NCBI RefSeq assembly: GCF_900635955.1
Contig: NZ_LR134201.1
Location: 1,116,001-1,180,000 of the forward strand
Reading direction: 5' to 3'
DNA: 64,000 nucleotides
Source: Cedecea lapagei
GTDB taxonomy: Bacteria; Pseudomonadota; Gammaproteobacteria; Enterobacterales; Enterobacteriaceae
The position numbers were made by a program, and so were the translations under genes. Positions 59,588 through 64,000 of this stretch are shown one piece after another. How positions within the stretch are numbered: the stretch's first letter is position 1; each line of letters begins with the position of its first letter. The notes below the pieces were generated by a model. It ran no database searches, was not told the origin of the DNA, and saw nothing but the letters and a program-made list of their open reading frames with translations.

Positions 59588-60539
59588 TTAAAGTTTGGCG
59601 GCGAGCAGATCTTCGAGTTTTCTTTGGTCTGTGGCGAACAGGCGGATCCCTTCGGCCAGTTTGTCGACGGCCATAGCGTCCTGATTATGCTCCCAGCGGA
59701 ATTCAGCTTCGCTCATCGGTGCCGGGCGGCGGAAGCCCTGTGAGAACGGGATCAGTTTACGCACAACCTCTTCTTCGCTCTCCTGCAGCTGCTGCAGCAG
59801 GTTTGGCGCAATGGTCAGCCTGTCGCAGCCTGCCAGGGCAAGGATTTGCTCGGTGCGGCGGAAGCTGGCGCCCATAACGATGGTTTCATAGTTATGTTGC
59901 TTAAAATAGTCGTAGATATTGCGCACCGATTTTACGCCCGGATCCTCTTCAACGACGTACGGATCCATCGGTTTGCGTGCCTGATACCAGTCGTAAATAC
60001 GCCCCACAAACGGGGAGATCAGGAAGACGCCGGCTTCTGCGCAGGCGCGGGCCTGAGCAAAAGAGAACAGCAGCGTCAGGTTGCAGTTGATGCCCTCTTT
60101 TTGCAGCTCTTCCGCCGCGCGGATCCCTTCCCAGGTGGAAGCCAGCTTGATGAGAATGCGGGATTTGTCGATGCCCCTGCTCGGCGTACAGTTCAACCAG
60201 ACGGCGGGCTTTGCTGATGCTTCTTTCTTTGTCATAGGAGAGGCGAGCATCCACTTCGGTAGAAACGCGGCCCGGAATGCTTTTCAGAATTTCCGCACCG
60301 AAGTTAACCGCCAGTTTGTCGCTGGCCTCCGCCACAATCTGCTCTCTGCTGCCGCCGCGCTGCTTGCCATAGGCGATTGCATCGTCAATAAGCGACTGAT
60401 ATTGCTCAAGTCCTGCAGCTTTTAACAACAGCGAAGGGTTAGTGGTGGCGTCTTCAGGCTGGTAGTGGCGAATAGAGTCGATATCACCGCTGTCGGCAAC
60501 CACGGTGGTGTATTGCTTAATGCTGTCTAGCTGATTCAT
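59588..60539 (-). pseudogene. talA: talA (transaldolase A) with a +1 frameshift in a C4 tract
   Basis: The start at 60539 (AAGGAG upstream) gives MNQLDSIKQYTTVVADSGDIDSIRHY, as in E. coli TalA. The frame is correct to LVELYAEQG, then slips at four C on the plus strand (60174-60177; GGGG in the coding sense). The other frame resumes at once with IDKSRILIKLASTWEGIRAAEEL, containing the Schiff-base Lys, and continues to LEDLLAAKL at 59588. Removing one base restores 316 residues, the exact E. coli length. The product would transfer dihydroxyacetone units. A sequencing error is at least as likely as a true lesion. Confidence 0.92.
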
Positions 60540-60795
60540 TACTATCTCCTTGAAAAGCCATGTCTTAACTGAGCGTTCCGTGTCGCTCGCCGTAAAAATT
60601 TGTGTTTTGCATAACCCAAAAGCATAGCAGAAGGACGGCGATGGCGGGGCGGCAGCTAACAACGGTTCTATAGTTAGCTAACAATAATTGCGCCTAATGT
60701 TAATAGTATGGCTACCTTCAAAGTTTGCGAAGCCTGCCCGCGTGATACTACGTGGCTGACGCAACAATAAAGAAGACCTTAAAAGGAACGATGCA

Positions 60796-63108
60796 ATGGA
60801 TGAACAACTGAAGCAAAGTGCCCTCGATTTTCATGAGTTTCCGATCCCGGGGAAAATCCAGGTTTCTCCGACCAAGCCGCTGGCGACCCAGCGCGACCTG
60901 GCGCTGGCGTACTCACCGGGCGTCGCGGCACCCTGCCTCGAAATCGAAAAGGATCCTCTGGCCGCCTACAAGTACACCGCGCGCGGCAACCTCGTCGGCG
61001 TCGTCTCGAACGGCACCGCGGTGCTGGGGCTGGGCAATATCGGCGCGCTCGCAGGCAAGCCGGTGATGGAGGGGAAGGGCGTTCTGTTTAAAAAATTCGC
61101 CGGTATCGACGTTTTCGATATTGAAATTGACGAGATGGATCCGGACAAACTTATCGACGTTGTCGCCGCCCTGGAGCCGACATTTGGCGGCATCAACCTG
61201 GAAGATATCAAAGCGCCGGAATGTTTCTATATCGAGCAGAAGCTGCGCGAGCGGATGAACATTCCCGTGTTCCACGACGACCAGCACGGCACCGCTATCA
61301 TTTGTACCGCAGCGGTGCTTAACGGTCTGCGTGTCGTTGAAAAAAACATTTCCGACGTGCGGCTGGTGGTCTCCGGCGCGGGCGCCTCAGCCATTGCCTG
61401 TATGAACCTGCTGGTCGCGCTGGGCATGCAGAAACACAACATCGTAGTCTGCGACTCGAAGGGCGTTATCTATAAAGGCCGCGAAGAGAATATGGCGGAA
61501 ACCAAGGCCGCCTATGCCGTTGAAGACAGCGGTAAGCGGACGCTGGACGACGTGATTGAAGGCGCGGATATCTTCCTCGGCTGCTCCGGCCCGAAAGTGC
61601 TGACTCAGGAGATGGTGAAGAAGATGGGCAAAGCGCCGCTGATTCTGGCGCTGGCTAACCCGGAACCTGAAATTTTGCCGCCGCTGGCGAAAGAAGTCCG
61701 CCCGGAAGCAATCATCTGTACCGGCCGTTCGGACTATCCAAACCAGGTGAACAACGTGCTGTGCTTCCCGTTCATCTTCCGTGGCGCACTGGACGTTGGC
61801 GCAACGGCGATTAACGAAGAGATGAAGCTTGCCGCGGTTCATGCGATTGCGGAACTGGCGCACGCCGAGCAGAGCGACGTTGTCGCCTCCGCCTACGGTG
61901 AGCAGGAGCTGACCTTTGGCCCGGAATACATCATTCCTAAGCCGTTTGACCCGCGCCTTATCGTCAAGATTGCCCCTGCGGTCGCCAAAGCGGCGATGGA
62001 GTCCGGCGTGGCCACGCGTCCGATTCAGGATTTTGATGCCTATGTCGAAAAACTGACGGAGTTTGTCTACAAAACAAACCTGTTTATGAAGCCAATTTTT
62101 GCCCAGGCACGTAAAGAGCCGAAGCGAGTGGTCATGAGCGAAGGGGAAGAGGCTCGCGTGCTGCACGCCACTCAGGAGCTCATCACCCTGGGGCTGGCGA
62201 AGCCTATCCTGATTGGCCGCCCGAGCGTTATCGAAATGCGCATCAAGAAACTGGGCCTGCAAATTCAGCCGGGCAAAGATTTTGAGATCGTGAACAACGA
62301 ATCCGACCCGCGCTTTAAAGAGTACTGGAATGAGTACTACAACATTATGAAACGCCGTGGGATCACGCAGGAGCAGGCGCAGCGGGCGGTGATCAGTAAC
62401 ACCACGGTGATAGGCGCTATCATGGTGCATCGCGGTGAGGCGGATGCTCTCATTTGCGGAACCATTGGCGAATACCACGAGCACTTCGACGTGGTGGAAA
62501 AGCTGTTCGGCTACCGCGAAGGCGTTAAGGCGGCCGGGGCAATGAACGCGCTGTTGCTGCCGAGCGGCAACACCTTTATCGCCGACACCTACGTGAACGA
62601 TGACCCGACGCCGGAAGAGCTGACGGAAATCACCCTGCTGGCGGCGGAGACGGTGCGCCGCTTCGGCATCGAGCCGAAAGTTGCGCTGCTGTCTCACTCC
62701 AACTACGGCTCATCAAACAGCAAGGCGGCCTGCAAAATGCGCAAAACGCTGGAGCTGGTTCGCGAGCGTGCGCCGGAGCTGGAGATCGACGGTGAGATGC
62801 ACGGCGATGCGGCGCTGGTCGAAAGCATTCGTCATGAACGTATGCCGGACAGCCCGCTGAAAGGCTCGGCCAACATTCTGATCATGCCGAACGTGGAGGC
62901 CGCGCGCATCAGCTACAACCTGCTGCGTGTTTCAAGTTCTGAAGGCGTGACGGTTGGGCCGGTGCTGATGGGCGTGGCGAAGCCGGTTCACGTGCTGACG
63001 CCGATTGCCTCGGTGCGCCGCATCGTGAATATGGTGGCGCTGGCGGTAGTTGAGGCGCAAAACCGCGCCGCTGTGATTGAAACCCCGGCAACAGGGTGCA
63101 AGGGTTAA
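60796..63108 (+). CDS. maeB: NADP-dependent malic enzyme MaeB
   Basis: The 770-residue protein is a fusion as in E. coli MaeB: a malic enzyme domain (about 1-425, with LALAYSPGVAAPC, FHDDQHGTA and the nucleotide loop VVSGAGASAIA) and a C-terminal phosphotransacetylase-like domain (about 430-760, with SEGEEARVL, LLSHSNYGSSNS). The second domain is thought to be regulatory, sensing acetyl-CoA. It decarboxylates malate to pyruvate with NADP. AAAAGGA precedes the ATG. Confidence 0.96.
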   Translation: MDEQLKQSALDFHEFPIPGKIQVSPTKPLATQRDLALAYSPGVAAPCLEIEKDPLAAYKYTARGNLVGVVSNGTAVLGLGNIGALAGKPVMEGKGVLFKKFAGIDVFDIEIDEMDPDKLIDVVAALEPTFGGINLEDIKAPECFYIEQKLRERMNIPVFHDDQHGTAIICTAAVLNGLRVVEKNISDVRLVVSGAGASAIACMNLLVALGMQKHNIVVCDSKGVIYKGREENMAETKAAYAVEDSGKRTLDDVIEGADIFLGCSGPKVLTQEMVKKMGKAPLILALANPEPEILPPLAKEVRPEAIICTGRSDYPNQVNNVLCFPFIFRGALDVGATAINEEMKLAAVHAIAELAHAEQSDVVASAYGEQELTFGPEYIIPKPFDPRLIVKIAPAVAKAAMESGVATRPIQDFDAYVEKLTEFVYKTNLFMKPIFAQARKEPKRVVMSEGEEARVLHATQELITLGLAKPILIGRPSVIEMRIKKLGLQIQPGKDFEIVNNESDPRFKEYWNEYYNIMKRRGITQEQAQRAVISNTTVIGAIMVHRGEADALICGTIGEYHEHFDVVEKLFGYREGVKAAGAMNALLLPSGNTFIADTYVNDDPTPEELTEITLLAAETVRRFGIEPKVALLSHSNYGSSNSKAACKMRKTLELVRERAPELEIDGEMHGDAALVESIRHERMPDSPLKGSANILIMPNVEAARISYNLLRVSSSEGVTVGPVLMGVAKPVHVLTPIASVRRIVNMVALAVVEAQNRAAVIETPATGCKG

Positions 63109-63124
63109 GGTGAGGGTAAAAAAG

Positions 63125-64000
63125 CTACACCCACTCCTTCACCGGCAGGAAATCACTGTACAGGGCAGCCTCCGGGCTGCCCTCTTTCGGCTGGTAGTCA
63201 TACTCCCAACGCACCAGCGGCGGCATCGACATTAAAATCGACTCGGTTCGCCCGCCGGTTTGCAGGCCAAACAGCGTGCCGCGATCCCATACCAGGTTAA
63301 ATTCGACATAACGCCCACGGCGGTACAGCTGGAAGTCACGCTCGCGCTCGCCAAAGGGAGTATCTTTGCGACGTTGAACAATTGGCAGATAGGCGTCCAG
63401 ATATCCCTGCCCAACGGCCTGAATAAAGCGGAAGCCATAGTCGAAGTCCGGCTTGTTCAGATCGTCGAAGAATAGCCCGCCAATGCCGCGCTGCTCGTTG
63501 CGGTGCTTGATAAAGAAGTAGTCGTCACACCATTTTTTATAGCGCGGGAAAACCTCTTCGCCAAACGGCTGGCACAGATCTCGCGCCGTGCGGTGCCAGT
63601 GGACCGCATCCTCTTCAAAGCCGTAATAAGGCGTCAGGTCGAAACCGCCGCCGAACCACCACACGGGATCGGACCCCGGCTTTTCAGCAATAAAGAAGCG
63701 CACGTTAGCGTGGCTGGTGGGCACATAGGGGTTGTTCGGGTGGACTACCAGCGAAACGCCCATGGCCTGGAAACTTCTGCCCGCCAGCTCCGGGCGATGG
63801 GCCGTGGCTGACGCGGGCATGGCGTCGCCATAAACGTGAGAGAAGTTAACGCCAGCCTGTTCAAATACCGCGCCACCTCGCAGAACACGACTGCGCCCGC
63901 CGCCGCCGCCTTCTCGCAGCCAGCTGTCTTCCTTAAAGACGGCGCCATCCAGGGCGGAAAGCTGCTGGCAAATGGTGTCCTGCAGGGAAAGCAGGAACTG
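63125..64000 (-). CDS. hemF: Oxygen-dependent coproporphyrinogen III oxidase HemF (5' end outside window)
   Basis: The frame is open from the window edge (codon for Gln at 63998-64000) to the stop at 63125, giving 291 residues; by comparison with E. coli HemF (299) roughly eight N-terminal residues lie beyond the edge. Visible blocks are GGGGGRSRVL, FEQAGVNFSHVYG, the catalytic-region WWFGGGFDLTPYYGFEEDAVHWH, NEQRGIGGLFFDD and GLQTGGRTESILMSMPP. It converts coproporphyrinogen III to protoporphyrinogen IX with O2. It is convergent with maeB, 16 bases away. Confidence 0.96.
   Translation of the reverse strand, partial: QFLLSLQDTICQQLSALDGAVFKEDSWLREGGGGGRSRVLRGGAVFEQAGVNFSHVYGDAMPASATAHRPELAGRSFQAMGVSLVVHPNNPYVPTSHANVRFFIAEKPGSDPVWWFGGGFDLTPYYGFEEDAVHWHRTARDLCQPFGEEVFPRYKKWCDDYFFIKHRNEQRGIGGLFFDDLNKPDFDYGFRFIQAVGQGYLDAYLPIVQRRKDTPFGERERDFQLYRRGRYVEFNLVWDRGTLFGLQTGGRTESILMSMPPLVRWEYDYQPKEGSPEAALYSDFLPVKEWV

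Noticed and set aside
61387..62697. 436-codon minus-strand open frame inside maeB
   Set aside because: Antisense shadow of maeB with biased His/Arg/Gln composition and no family resemblance.
1..64000. CRISPR arrays, rRNA, tRNA genes, insertion sequences or a replication origin
   Set aside because: No regularly spaced repeats, no cloverleaf or rRNA sequence, no transposase gene and no DnaA-box cluster were noticed on reading both strands.

Overview
The window is a piece of an Enterobacteriaceae chromosome. Most proteins align by eye, at very similar length and with the same gene order, to known Escherichia coli/Salmonella proteins (YbbA-YbbP, SelU, PurEK, LpxH, PpiB, CysS, AhpCF, BepA, PerM, Bcp, GcvR, DapA, BamC, PurC, TmcA, DapE, AcrD, NarQ, NarP, NapFDAGHBC, NudK, TktB, TalA, MaeB, HemF). 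I cannot name the genus from sequence alone. Gene order differs from E. coli: 1-27.6 kb matches the E. coli min 11-14 region, 30.3-64 kb matches the min 55-56 region, and an opgB homologue (min 99 in E. coli) sits at the joint. The nap operon and narP, unlinked to narQ in E. coli, lie directly beside narQ.

Layout. 0-0.5 kb: end of an Old Yellow Enzyme-type reductase and an ArsR-type regulator. 0.9-1.3 kb: decayed remnants of ybbO and tesA. 1.3-4.4 kb: ybbA-ybbP ABC exporter. 4.6-8.4 kb: a general porin, a GlxA/FtrA-type regulator and a divergent DHA2 exporter. 8.7-11.2 kb: a methionine-type ABC importer resembling Salmonella sfbABC. 11.4-17.2 kb: an accessory segment, AT-rich from about 12 kb, with an orphan gene behind a structured leader, a glycine-rich membrane protein, a small protein and an uncharacterised two-gene operon bracketed by 33-bp direct repeats. 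17.4-19.7 kb: MFS transporter and selU. 19.9-20.7 kb: HigBA toxin-antitoxin pair with its promoter and operators. 20.8-27.6 kb: purEK, lpxH-ppiB, cysS, ahpCF. 28-43.3 kb: opgB, yfgD-bepA, perM, bcp-gcvR, dapA-bamC-purC, ypfJ-tmcA-ypfH, ypfN, dapE-yffB and the 19-residue ypfM. 43.4-55.2 kb: acrD, then a nitrate block of narQ-narP divergent from napFDAGHBC. 55.7-64 kb: nudK, ypfG, talA-tktB, maeB, hemF (cut by the window end).

Two conserved genes, napF and talA, are each broken by one extra base in a homopolymer (T7 and C4). Removing that base restores a full-length product in both, so these are either base-calling errors or very recent lesions. The best candidate for an undescribed system is the operon at 13.6-16.8 kb. 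It encodes a protein with a PH-like domain, a TerB-like domain, glycine-rich membrane helices and a coiled coil, translationally coupled to an unrecognised 496-residue membrane-associated protein. The glycine-zipper protein at 12.4-12.8 kb may belong to the same island.
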